Shown here: piece after piece, positions 57,220 through 64,000 of the stretch
Position numbering within the stretch: position 1 is the stretch's first letter
Layout: every line of letters begins with the position of its first letter
Source: an uncultured Granulosicoccaceae bacterium
Lineage (GTDB): Bacteria; Pseudomonadota; Gammaproteobacteria; Granulosicoccales; Granulosicoccaceae
Length of the DNA: 64,000 nucleotides
Direction: 5' to 3'
Assembly (NCBI GenBank): GCA_938041955.1
Contig: CALISD010000023.1
Location: 62,001-126,000, forward strand
Notes under the pieces: generated by a model
Told to the model about the DNA's origin: nothing
The model's input: the letters and a program-made list of their open reading frames with translations, nothing else
Databases searched by the model: none
Program-made: the position numbers and the translations under genes

Positions 57220-58166
57220 AACCGATTATTCTCATAATTATCGCGGCTATTTTTCTTCTGTTCAGCAACGCTTTTTACACGGTAAAAGAGACTGAACAAG
57301 TCATCATTACCCAGTTCGGTAAGCCTGTCGGCAAGCCGATCACCGAAGCCGGTCTTAAAATGAAAGTACCGTTTGCGCAACAGGTTAATCCTATTGAAAA
57401 ACGCATACTCGAGTGGGATGGCAGCCCAAGCAACATGCCGACAAAAGATAAGCTCTATATAGCGGTTGATCTCTTCGCACGCTGGCGGATTACTGATCCA
57501 TTGCAATACTTCCTGCGTTTGCGAGACGAGCGCAGCGCTCAATCAAGACTCGACGACATTCTGGGCAGTGAAACCCGCAACGCAGTTGCGAAACACGAAC
57601 TGATTGAAATCATCAGAACAACCAAAGACCGAAAACCGTTGCTGGACGCCTCTCTGTCGGAAGCTGACCTTGCCACCCTCGGCACACTTGTTCCGATCAG
57701 CAAAGGTCGCGCTTCAGTAGAATATGAGATATTCACTGCCGCTGCTGACAAGGTTAAGGTGTTTGGCATCGAGCTACTTGATATCAGATTCAAACGTATC
57801 AACTACAACGAAAGCGTACGGCCTAAAATTTATGACCGAATGATCAGTGAACGACGCCAGATAGCAGAAAGGTTCCGCTCAGAAGGTAACGGTGAAGCGG
57901 CGCGAATAAACGGACTACGCGAACGCGATCTCAACAAGGTACGCTCTGAAGCCTATAAAGAGGTTGAAGAAATTCGCGGTGCAGCAGACGCTAAAGCGAC
58001 CGAAATCTACGCGAATGCTTACAACTCAAGTGACGACTCGAGAGACTTTTACGAATTCCAGAAAACTATGGATATGTATAAATCAGTCATTAAAAACAAC
58101 ACCACGTTAATGCTGTCTACCGAGAGTGAAGCTTTTAAGTATCTGAAAGGAATGTCACCGGAATAA
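57216..58166 (+). CDS. hflC: FtsH modulator HflC
   Basis: HflC is the partner of HflK. The 316-residue protein has an N-terminal membrane helix (about 3-20), an SPFH domain (about 20-215) with EWDGSPSNMPTKDKLYI, and a C-terminal helical region with SEAYKEVEEIRGAADAKAT. The ATG overlaps the hflK stop (ATGA), giving coupled synthesis of the two subunits. A strong hairpin follows the stop by about 45 bases. Confidence 0.96.
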   Translation: MKPIILIIIAAIFLLFSNAFYTVKETEQVIITQFGKPVGKPITEAGLKMKVPFAQQVNPIEKRILEWDGSPSNMPTKDKLYIAVDLFARWRITDPLQYFLRLRDERSAQSRLDDILGSETRNAVAKHELIEIIRTTKDRKPLLDASLSEADLATLGTLVPISKGRASVEYEIFTAAADKVKVFGIELLDIRFKRINYNESVRPKIYDRMISERRQIAERFRSEGNGEAARINGLRERDLNKVRSEAYKEVEEIRGAADAKATEIYANAYNSSDDSRDFYEFQKTMDMYKSVIKNNTTLMLSTESEAFKYLKGMSPE

Positions 58167-58208
58167 CATTCAGCAACATTGCTTCAAACATTTATACCAG
58201 CAGTTTAT

Positions 58209-58241
58209 AGTGGTGTTTGTCTGTATCTGACAAACACCACT
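58209..58241. terminator. 13-bp hairpin between hflC and dgkA
   Basis: AGTGGTGTTTGTC and GACAAACACCACT form a perfect 13-bp stem with a 7-base loop. It lies between convergent genes and is likely to end both transcripts. T-runs are absent. Confidence 0.7.
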
Positions 58242-58248
58242 TCAAACC

Positions 58249-58623
58249 TTAAATTACACTTAAGAACAACGGTATAAATAGAACCAAACCACCGATTGCT
58301 GCAATTATTGAGGCAATTAATACAGCCGCCGCCGCCACATCCTTCGCTTTACCAATTAACGGATCATGATCAGTAGTAATCCTGTCGCCGAGATACTCCA
58401 CCGCTGTGTTCAACGCTTCAGTGATCCAGACAATTGCAATTAATATCAACAACAGCACCCATTGCATGGCTTGCATTTTCAATACAACTGCAGCGATCAC
58501 CACTACCGTAGTAGCAAATAGGTGTACCCGGAAGTTATGCTGTTCCTGCAACAGTACCTTCAATCCATTCATTGCAAAATGCATACTGTTAAAACGTGCT
58601 TTGACTGAAAACCTTTCACTCAT
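58249..58623 (-). CDS. dgkA: Diacylglycerol kinase family membrane protein
   Basis: DgkA-type kinases phosphorylate diacylglycerol to phosphatidate (or undecaprenol in some Gram-positive members). The 124-residue protein has three membrane helices. The catalytic residues fall at the same numbers as in the E. coli enzyme: Glu69, Asn72, Glu76, Asp80, Lys94 and Asp95 (ITEALNTAVEYLGDRI, GKAKDVAAAAVL). The N-terminal half (FRVHLFATTVVV) resembles the undecaprenol-kinase branch, so the lipid substrate is not certain. It overlaps the upstream phosphatase-like gene by four bases (ATGA). Confidence 0.9.
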   Translation of the reverse strand: MSERFSVKARFNSMHFAMNGLKVLLQEQHNFRVHLFATTVVVIAAVVLKMQAMQWVLLLILIAIVWITEALNTAVEYLGDRITTDHDPLIGKAKDVAAAAVLIASIIAAIGGLVLFIPLFLSVI

Positions 58624-59786
58624 ACCACTGACCCGGCACTATGGGAATTAGCGAGCCACCTGGACACCGGGCCAAGCTCTGCCGGATCATGGAAAACCTC
58701 AAACCTTTGATGCTCATCAAGCTGATCACTAATACGCCGCCAACGATGATCATGACCAGCTTCAGCCAACACACTTCCGTTATAAACCTCCCTGATTAAA
58801 ATATCGCATACCTGTTCTTTATACCGATTTGCAATGTGCAAATATACCTCGGGATCATTCTCACCACTGTCTCCGATCAGTATAAAACGCCGCTTTGGAT
58901 ATCGTTCAATTAATCGAGCCACAGACTCAATCTTGTATTGCCTGGAGCTTCTAAAAAAATTAATGAAACTCTTGTCACCAATATAAAAGCGCCGCTGCGT
59001 CAAACAACCAAACGGATAAAACTTGTCAAGAAACGGGGCAATACTTGGATACAGCTGCCACGGTGAAGCAGACACATAATGAAAACTTGCTCCAGCGACT
59101 GCCAATTCATAGTAGAAATCGGGCATACCAGCCACCGGGTGGTAATTATCAAAGAACAAACCACGCACGAGTGCTTTTTTATCCGTTACATTGCTGATTT
59201 TTATTGTGTCATCAAAATCTGAGATCACAGAAATACCGTGCTCGCCCACCAACTGCACCCTACCCTCAATCGGCTGATGTCCGGAGGGTAAATCAGCCAC
59301 CTGACATTTTAAAATACTGCCTTCAGGCGCTGCTCCACTGTAAGGCACAGAGAACTTCACATGCCCGCTGGGACTGGTTCTTGGAGAAACATACTTTTCA
59401 CCCCCAATTAAAACACTGACTTTTTTGTTAACCTCTCTGTCCACCATAAACCAGCTCAGGCGGTTATCAAACACCTCTGTCGCAGACTGTCGGCTAGCCA
59501 CGCCCGTTAAGCCAAGAAATGAAAGCAAATAATACTTGGCGATCAATCTCGATAGCGTACCGGTCTCTTTCTCCACTACCCATGCGTGTATCGGTATCGA
59601 CCAACTGCGATGGATCGCACCATCACCGGACTCGTTTGATCTGTCGATGCTATTGATAGCAGATGCCGATTGTGGAAACAGCACCACCGTCTCATCAGAC
59701 TTTATTGGCGACCCATAGCGCAGCCACAAATAAGGAAACTGTATCCAACGGATAATACAAGTTAGCGTAGATCTCACTACCTGCAC
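58620..59786 (-). CDS. APP1-type phosphatidate phosphatase domain protein (DUF2183)
   Basis: This protein of about 388 residues has a C-terminal DUF2183 domain related to yeast App1, a Mg-dependent phosphatidate phosphatase. The HAD-like nucleophile motif VISDFDDTIK holds Asp190, Asp192 and Thr194. A Ser motif is VSASPWQLYP, and the distal acidic motif is LIGDSGENDPEVY. A beta-sandwich-like region (about 60-180) precedes it, and a hydrophobic N-terminus may touch the membrane. The start may be GTG at 59786 or the better-spaced GTG at 59777 (AAAAGG eight bases upstream). It overlaps dgkA at ATGA, so an enzyme that makes phosphatidate is coupled to one that may remove it. Confidence 0.82.
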   Translation of the reverse strand: MQVVRSTLTCIIRWIQFPYLWLRYGSPIKSDETVVLFPQSASAINSIDRSNESGDGAIHRSWSIPIHAWVVEKETGTLSRLIAKYYLLSFLGLTGVASRQSATEVFDNRLSWFMVDREVNKKVSVLIGGEKYVSPRTSPSGHVKFSVPYSGAAPEGSILKCQVADLPSGHQPIEGRVQLVGEHGISVISDFDDTIKISNVTDKKALVRGLFFDNYHPVAGMPDFYYELAVAGASFHYVSASPWQLYPSIAPFLDKFYPFGCLTQRRFYIGDKSFINFFRSSRQYKIESVARLIERYPKRRFILIGDSGENDPEVYLHIANRYKEQVCDILIREVYNGSVLAEAGHDHRWRRISDQLDEHQRFEVFHDPAELGPVSRWLANSHSAGSVV

Positions 59787-59795
59787 CTTTTCGAA

Positions 59796-60632
59796 CTATG
59801 AACTTTCAGTGACCACCGGCAAGTCTGAACGCCCGCCCCACTCGGTCCATGAACCATCGTACAGTGCAGTGTCATCTCTACCGATGCAGTGCAATCCAAG
59901 TGTCAGAATCGCAGCGGTAACACCAGAACCACACGACGTTATTACTGGTTTATTCTCAACCACACCATGCGCTGCAAACGCCTCCCGCAAGAGATCATTC
60001 GGTTTAAGCTTGCCATCTTCCAACAGCCGTGTGAAAGGCAAGCACAGACTACCGGGTATATGACCACCACGAAGTCCCGCGCGCGGCTCAGGATCAACCC
60101 CGTCAAAACGACCCTGAGATCTTGCATCCAGTATCTGAGCATTGTCATTATTGGATGCTGCCAGCACCTGCGCAGAGTCGACGGATGCCGCAGCATCCAG
60201 CTCAACAACACAATCAGTATGATCGACTGATACGGCGCCCTGCTCCAGTGACATCCCGGCCTTTAACCATGCGGGAAGTCCACCATCCAGAATTCTTACG
60301 TCAGTAAATCCGGACACTCGCAACATCCACCATACCCGCGCAGCTGAAAACAGCCCTTTGGTGTCGTACACAATCACAGTTTTGTCTCGACCCAGCCCAA
60401 GCGCAGCAGCAGATGTCGAAAAGTTACTCGCTGTTGGCATCATATGCGGAAGATCACCTGGTGCACTAATGCGATCTATATCAAAAAAGACGGCACCCGG
60501 AATATGACCTTCCAGATATTCCGCTTTTCCATCCCGATTCTCGGTAGGCAAATGCCATGAACCGTCGACAACCGACACTTCAGTCAGCTTTGACTCAAGC
60601 CATTCAACAGTAACCAGAGGACGCTGATTCAT
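59796..60632 (-). CDS. sseA: 3-mercaptopyruvate sulfurtransferase
   Basis: This 278-residue protein has two rhodanese domains, of which the C-terminal one is active. The active-site loop CGSGVTA is the 3-mercaptopyruvate sulfurtransferase form; thiosulfate sulfurtransferases have a positively charged CRKGVT loop. The interdomain motifs DGSWHLP, GHIPGAVFFDID and GGHIPGSLCLPF are intact. I use the ATG at 60632 because AGGTGG lies five bases upstream. It is nine bases from the phosphatase gene and 22 from cvfB, within a tight four-gene run. Confidence 0.92.
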   Translation of the reverse strand: MNQRPLVTVEWLESKLTEVSVVDGSWHLPTENRDGKAEYLEGHIPGAVFFDIDRISAPGDLPHMMPTASNFSTSAAALGLGRDKTVIVYDTKGLFSAARVWWMLRVSGFTDVRILDGGLPAWLKAGMSLEQGAVSVDHTDCVVELDAAASVDSAQVLAASNNDNAQILDARSQGRFDGVDPEPRAGLRGGHIPGSLCLPFTRLLEDGKLKPNDLLREAFAAHGVVENKPVITSCGSGVTAAILTLGLHCIGRDDTALYDGSWTEWGGRSDLPVVTESS

Positions 60633-60654
60633 TTTTTCCACCTATTTATCCGCT

Positions 60655-61545
60655 CTATTTGTCCCAGGGGGATTTTTTGACATCAGCCTTTTCACTCACA
60701 ATACCGGCAGATCTAACCAGGCTGATTTTCTCTTTGCTAAGCAATATCAGGCGACTTCGAAACAGGCCACCAATTGCATTCTTGTAGGCTTTTTTGCTCA
60801 CACCGAAAGTTTTATAGATGGCCTCGGGCGGGCTCTTGTCAGTAAGCGTTGACTCACCACCAATTTGCTGCAAATGCTCAAGTATTACCGCTTCTAATTC
60901 TGTTCGAGCTTCACCGCCGATCTTCTGCAGAATAAGATCTATTTTTTTATCCTCACGCAACGCTTTAATATAACCGACAGAGGAATCCCCCACATTTAGA
61001 TCAGAAAAAATCTCATTGCTATACAACAAACCCAGGTGACTGCCATTAACCACCGCCTTGAATCCCAGATCCGTTTTTTGACACACTAAAAGCGCTACCT
61101 CTTCACCTGCCTTAAAGACACCCTGATTTTCATCTTCAAGGTGATTATACAATCGTGTACTGGCTATCATTCGTTGATTGGTTTTGTCGACCATCGCATA
61201 CGCCACACACCGATTACCTATCGCCATGTCACCTAATTGCTCAGAGCGAGGTACAAAAAGATCTGACTTCAACCCCCACTCAAGATAAGCCCCGTTGTCT
61301 GTCAGACTCACGACTTGCAAGCTGGCGCACTCTCCTGCCAGAACATACGGCTTTGTGGTTGTCGCCATCAAAGTATCATCAATATCAAGATAGACAAAAA
61401 CACTGAGCTCATCACCCATCGATCGCTCTACACCACGCGTCTCCTCAATCAGTAGCACCTCACCGTGATCACCACCGTCGAGATAAGTATCGTAGGCGCC
61501 AATTCTACTAATCTGCAGGCGATTCATTTTGCCAAGAGTCATCAT
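60655..61545 (-). CDS. cvfB: CvfB-type S1 RNA-binding protein
   Basis: This 296-residue protein resembles CvfB/YitL, with three S1-like modules and a C-terminal winged helix. The first module starts at MNRLQISRIGAYDTYLDGG. The second holds YLEWGLKSDLFVPRSEQ, the third GFKAVVNGSHLGLLYSNEIF, and the winged helix covers SPPEAIYKTFGVSKKAYKNAIGGLF (the last cut at motif level). CvfB affects virulence gene expression in Staphylococcus; the role in gammaproteobacteria is unclear. The start could be the ATG at 61545 or the ATG at 61527. It is first in the cvfB-sseA-phosphatase-dgkA run. Confidence 0.88.
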   Translation of the reverse strand: MMTLGKMNRLQISRIGAYDTYLDGGDHGEVLLIEETRGVERSMGDELSVFVYLDIDDTLMATTTKPYVLAGECASLQVVSLTDNGAYLEWGLKSDLFVPRSEQLGDMAIGNRCVAYAMVDKTNQRMIASTRLYNHLEDENQGVFKAGEEVALLVCQKTDLGFKAVVNGSHLGLLYSNEIFSDLNVGDSSVGYIKALREDKKIDLILQKIGGEARTELEAVILEHLQQIGGESTLTDKSPPEAIYKTFGVSKKAYKNAIGGLFRSRLILLSKEKISLVRSAGIVSEKADVKKSPWDK

Positions 61546-62143
61546 TGTGATTTTGTGCGTAATTTCCGTAGTAATGGTGGTTATTTACATTGCGATATCT
61601 GCAGCGATAAAGCCTCACGTTGAAAATCATCATGATCCGATGATCCCCAGTCGCAGAGCAGCACAGACAGGTTACAGCAACTGAAACAGCAGAAACCACA
61701 ACGAAGCCCCACGAACATTATATCTGATAGAAATCTGCCTTTTCAGCCCGAATGTAATGCCCCCATCTGATTACGCTCTGTTGATGGCTCGGTAGAGCCT
61801 CTAAAAAAGCTCGTGTGCATAGAGTAAAACGTTGACCCTGTCCATTGGGAGGCTCTGCACAAGAGCGATCGGCAGATGACAAACGCCACGACAGGAACCG
61901 GGATTGGTAGCCTGTGCTTGTGCGACAGTTAAGTGAAGTTAGCACCGGCCTCGCTCACGCTGGCACACCTAATCGGCAGTCGCCAGTGTCCGGTTATTTG
62001 GAGGCTCTTTATTTTGCTTTGCCCGGAAGGATCAATTAGCTGATGCGTCTAGCAGCAGTTGAATGCCACACCGGATCAGAAAAAAAACGGGCATAGCGAT
62101 AAGCCATACCCGTCAACTGCCGCACCACCTTCAGACTAACTAA
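61546..62143. other. Intergenic region without a recognised gene
   Basis: About 600 bases between cvfB and the lipoprotein gene. No convincing protein or RNA gene is seen. The octamer AGAGGCTC or close forms occur three times (near 61797, 61849 and 62002, one inverted). A 21-base segment (61765-61785) matches the region after nuoN at 19 of 21 positions. The terminator of the lipoprotein gene lies at 62080-62112. Confidence 0.45.
62080..62112 (-). terminator. Rho-independent terminator of the lipoprotein gene
   Basis: CGGGTATGGC pairs with GCTATGCCCG (two G-U pairs) around a 5-base loop. On the minus strand it is followed by eight T. It lies about 30 bases after the stop codon of the spondin-domain gene. 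Confidence 0.88.
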
Positions 62144-63022
62144 CTAGATTTTTTCAATAATCAATTGACCCGCATAGGGCTCACCTTCAACGAAATCTGT
62201 ATCAAACGGGAACGAGTTAACCAACGAGATAGGTGACCGCGGTGACGTATCCTCGTCCGCAGAAGTAAAACGCATACCACCGTCAGTGCCCGAGTCATAT
62301 AACGGTAAATCGACCGCAATCGATTGCACAAAATCTCCGTTTTGATCAATCAATGGCACACCATTCACCCCTATAAACCAATCAGGACTTGGAGCCATCA
62401 TCGACACCAGAGTAAGCAATGAATTATCACGATTAATCGTAAACTCAACACTCGTGCTGCCCGGTGAAATCTGTACTCCACCGCCTGCAATTAACGACAG
62501 TGCACGCCCTTCATCAACCACTGCCTGAATCTCAGTCGCTAATATGGCAGTGCCTCCCGTCTCGGCCATCTGTTCAATCCCATCACTGGCAATCTGCCCG
62601 CTTTCCCATATTCTTGATTGCTCGCTATGGACGGCACCGGTAAGAGGTGAGAAATGCGGATTACCCGGAAAATTTACAGGGTGAGTCGCCGCGCTCCATG
62701 TTGCATTAAACGTCGCTCGATAACGTGCTTCATATTCACTGTTCGACACAGTGCCGTCGGGGTTAGTGTTATCACTGTCAGTTCCGCTGTCACCACCGCC
62801 ATCGGTGTCTGCACCATTACTATCGGAACCATCTACATCAGACCCGGACGCTGAATCGCCATCTGTGTTACCGGTGGTCTCGGTAGTGTCTGCACCGGCT
62901 TGTGTGTCAGTGCCCGACCCATCCGCTACGAGCGTTGTACTGTCAGACCCGCAACCTGCTAAGGCAAGGAATGAAAAAAGTACTCCAGCAGCAACTGGTG
63001 AGAATCGATAGTGTCTATTCAT
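62144..63022 (-). CDS. Lipoprotein with a spondin-type domain
   Basis: This 292-residue protein has a lipoprotein signal with lipobox LALAGC (Cys24), so it should be lipid-anchored in the envelope, probably on the outer membrane. A flexible linker of about 70 residues (25-93) is rich in Asp, Ser, Gly and Thr. The rest resembles the Spondin_N domain first seen in F-spondin: FNATWSAATHPVNFPG, HFSPLTGAVHS, SMMAPSPDWFIGVNG and VDLPLYDSGTDGGM are typical. In animals this domain binds matrix or lipids; in bacteria the role is unknown. It is a single-gene unit with its own terminator. Identification is by motif, not by a search. Confidence 0.82.
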   Translation of the reverse strand: MNRHYRFSPVAAGVLFSFLALAGCGSDSTTLVADGSGTDTQAGADTTETTGNTDGDSASGSDVDGSDSNGADTDGGGDSGTDSDNTNPDGTVSNSEYEARYRATFNATWSAATHPVNFPGNPHFSPLTGAVHSEQSRIWESGQIASDGIEQMAETGGTAILATEIQAVVDEGRALSLIAGGGVQISPGSTSVEFTINRDNSLLTLVSMMAPSPDWFIGVNGVPLIDQNGDFVQSIAVDLPLYDSGTDGGMRFTSADEDTSPRSPISLVNSFPFDTDFVEGEPYAGQLIIEKI

Positions 63023-63525
63023 CTGTTTAACCCCGGTTCGTTGACTTGGTGCCTGCGTTTTATCAACAGACTACCCAGGTCACTATAAGCCCCAACTAGC
63101 GCCTAAAATTGTACAAAATGGTTACATAGGAAGATAGTCAACCCGTACCGGCTGTCGCAGCACAGCGCCAAACCGCAGTGAAAACTACTCATCCGATTTT
63201 CACCCAACTTACCCACTGATCGCGAAAAAGTATTAACTTATTTCTAACGAATGTTAATTCGGCTCTGAAAAGGAAGATTAACGCACAACCTGCAAGGAAG
63301 AAGTATCCGATCACTATTTATGACGCCCCTGTCTTAATCCATGGGGCCTTGTCGTTCATACTGAAATACAATTATTATGTTGCCCACGCCCTCCTACCCT
63401 TATTGATTCACCAGGCACGACAGACCCACCCTGAAAAGCTACAAAAGACTGTAAAAGCTGTCAAAGTTTGAATTTAGTTCAATTCCGGTTGAATAGTTAA
63501 CATATCCAAAGAGTCGTTGCAGGAT
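63023..63525. other. Intergenic region without a recognised gene
   Basis: About 500 bases, AT-richer than the flanks, between the lipoprotein gene and the flavin-reductase-family gene. The left end should hold the lipoprotein promoter, but no clear boxes are seen. A 5-bp stem (GCCCC/GGGGC, 63325-63347) has no T-run. I see no gene in it. Confidence 0.4.
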
Positions 63526-64000
63526 TCAGCGACTGGGCTTTCCCTCCAGACCACCGGCGGCATGCTCGCTGCCCGGAATGCGCATTTCAAATACGCTGTC
63601 TATCACGGCGTAATCGTAGTAACCCATGCGAGCAATCGGTTTTATTTTCGGAATATCTATCTTGCCTTCGTCGGTGACAACATCATCCTTGACATGAATT
63701 CGCACCACCTCACCAAACACAACATCTACATTTCCTACTTCACTTTTACCCGGGAACCTTTGCGTTGATAGATAGCGGCACTCAAAATGACAGGGAGATT
63801 CCGCCACCCGCGGCCCCGGAGCATCTATACACGGTGCCTTGGTCACATCGGCGTGATCAAACTCATCGATATCTTCAGCAAAGTCCTGTGCCGAGCTATT
63901 GACCGCATGCCTCAGATCCCAGGTGGCCATATTCCACACGAACCATCCAGTTTGCTCGGCATTGATCACTGTGTCTTTGCGCCTGCCATCGGCATAACCG
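63526..64000 (-). CDS. Flavin-reductase-like domain protein (partial, N-terminus outside window)
   Basis: The frame is open to the window edge, so about 157 C-terminal residues are seen. The segment GRRKDTVINAEQTGWFVWNM matches the FMN-binding fold of the flavin reductase/flavoredoxin (DIM6/NTAB) family. VAESPCHFECRYL and VVFGEVVRIHVKD are typical of its later strands. Members bind FMN and reduce flavin or act as NAD(P)H-FMN enzymes. The GTG at 63969 is inside the domain and is not the true start. The substrate is unknown. Confidence 0.85.
   Translation of the reverse strand, partial: GYADGRRKDTVINAEQTGWFVWNMATWDLRHAVNSSAQDFAEDIDEFDHADVTKAPCIDAPGPRVAESPCHFECRYLSTQRFPGKSEVGNVDVVFGEVVRIHVKDDVVTDEGKIDIPKIKPIARMGYYDYAVIDSVFEMRIPGSEHAAGGLEGKPSR

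Noticed and set aside
59796-60632. Thiosulfate sulfurtransferase (rhodanese)
   Set aside because: The active-site loop is CGSGVTA, the mercaptopyruvate type, not the charged rhodanese loop.
61718-61945. Minus-strand open frame of 75 codons between cvfB and the lipoprotein gene
   Set aside because: Composition is not protein-like and there is no ribosome binding site.

Overview
The window comes from the chromosome of a free-living gammaproteobacterium. The gene order carAB-greA / yhbY-rlmE-ftsH-glmM, secG-tRNA-Leu and tRNA-fMet-rimP-nusA-infB-rbfA-truB-rpsO-pnp is the classic gammaproteobacterial arrangement, and the divergent tesA / ybbA-ybbP pair is also found in Escherichia coli. A sulfonate (dihydroxypropanesulfonate) degradation operon at the left edge suggests a marine, algae-associated organism. 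A Granulosicoccus-like lineage would fit, but that is an inference. Most genes lie on the minus strand and the window is dominated by housekeeping operons. No insertion sequence, prophage, CRISPR array or rRNA was seen.

Layout. 1-3.5 kb: comE-comD-hpsN (minus), divergent from a LacI-family regulator that has a perfect 14-bp palindromic operator inside its own promoter. 3.9-12.1 kb: a YegP-type protein, nth, relA, an ABC permease and ATPase (ybbP/ybbA-like), divergent tesA, and a CDP-alcohol phosphatidyltransferase. 12.1-18.4 kb: a ClpP-like protease, a cold-shock gene with a long leader, an alpha/beta hydrolase, a YigB-like phosphatase, a stomatin/NfeD pair, an anti-sigma kinase/STAS antagonist pair, and tadA. 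18.5-27.8 kb: pnp, rpsO, truB, rbfA, infB, nusA, rimP and the initiator tRNA. 28.3-42.9 kb: all 14 respiratory complex I genes, nuoA to nuoN (C and D separate). 42.9-54.1 kb: tRNA-Leu(GAG), secG, tpiA, glmM, ftsH, rlmE, divergent yhbY, greA, carB, carA. 54.3-64 kb: an MFS transporter, rplU, hflK-hflC, a compact operon cvfB-sseA-APP1-type phosphatase-dgkA, a spondin-domain lipoprotein, and a truncated flavin-reductase-family gene at the edge.

How the genes work together. HpsN oxidises DHPS to sulfolactate and ComDE decarboxylates sulfopyruvate to sulfoacetaldehyde, so the left edge is part of a carbon/sulfur catabolic route whose other steps lie outside the window. The rimP-pnp block joins transcription elongation, translation initiation, ribosome maturation and RNA decay. 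nuoA-N encodes the proton-pumping NADH dehydrogenase. HflK/HflC and FtsH are known partners in membrane protein quality control. The dgkA and APP1-type genes could drive opposite reactions on diacylglycerol and phosphatidate.

Most worth a second look: the DHPS operon and its operator; the cvfB-sseA-APP1-dgkA operon; an unassigned, inverted-repeat-rich intergenic region between nuoN and tRNA-fMet; the spondin-domain lipoprotein; and an rplU without rpmA beside it. No wholly new multi-gene system stands out. The lipid-kinase/phosphatase operon and the structured intergenic region are the best candidates.
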